From contig NW_024104302.1 in assembly GCF_003945595.2 (NCBI RefSeq), forward strand, positions 1,506,408 to 1,570,407: DNA of 64,000 nt, read 5' to 3'. The stretch comes from Pipra filicauda (taxonomy: Eukaryota > Chordata > Aves > Passeriformes > Pipridae). A program made the translations under genes and the position numbers. The notes beneath the pieces are model-generated. The model was not told the DNA's origin and searched no databases. It saw only the letters and a list, made by a program, of their open reading frames with translations. Positions 63,906 through 64,000 of the stretch are shown here, one piece after another (within the stretch, counting starts at the first letter, position 1; every line of letters begins with the position of its first letter).

Positions 63906-64000
63906 GTGGGCAGAACGAGCTCTTTCTGACTGCAGAAACCAGGCATCAGTGGGAGTGAGCAACTCCTGGGTGAACATCCATCACTGGTGGTCTTTGGGCT

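Overview
The window is vertebrate nuclear DNA, most probably from a bird. It has multi-exon genes with canonical GT/AG splice sites, CpG-island promoters, several CR1 LINE fragments of the avian type and avian-style endogenous retrovirus LTR fragments. The order DUSP3, SOST, MEOX1, ETV4, all on the + strand, matches the human 17q21.31 block in inverted orientation; that block corresponds to chicken chromosome 27. Species cannot be fixed from the sequence alone. I found no operon, phage, plasmid, CRISPR array, tRNA or rRNA gene.

Layout: (1) 1-6929, minus strand: a complete seven-exon Rab18-type small GTPase, reconstructed exon by exon (205 aa). Two of its introns are largely tandem repeat. (2) 6930-7155: a 226-bp GC-rich divergent promoter shared with DUSP3. 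(3) 7156-13581, plus: DUSP3 (VHR phosphatase), three exons, 184 aa. Its second intron carries a cluster of decayed retroelements. (4) 13582-18377: DUSP3 3' UTR and intergenic DNA with an LTR fragment. (5) 18378-21564, plus: SOST (sclerostin), two exons, 214 aa. (6) 21565-39536: an intergenic region with two CR1 copies, AT-rich repeats and several candidate regulatory blocks. In human the corresponding interval holds the distal SOST bone enhancer. (7) 39537-42535, plus: MEOX1 homeobox gene, three exons, 249 aa, with a roughly 430-bp compound polypyrimidine microsatellite in intron 1. (8) 42536-57744: an intergenic region with a CR1 remnant, a retroviral LTR piece and a small GC-rich patch, ending in the ETV4 CpG island. 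(9) 57745-63905, plus: ETV4 (PEA3-family ETS factor), first seven coding exons. The ETS DNA-binding domain lies beyond the window.

The genes are neighbours by ancient synteny and do not form one pathway. Functionally they are a vesicle/lipid-droplet type GTPase, an ERK/JNK-directed phosphatase, a secreted Wnt inhibitor, a somite homeobox factor and an FGF/ERK-responsive ETS factor. I see no convincing new biological system. The most unusual items are the switch-region-like pentamer array filling intron 1 of the RAB18-like gene, that gene's presence as DUSP3's divergent partner, a rearranged non-LTR retroelement with a terminal zinc-finger-like motif, and candidate enhancer blocks between SOST and MEOX1.
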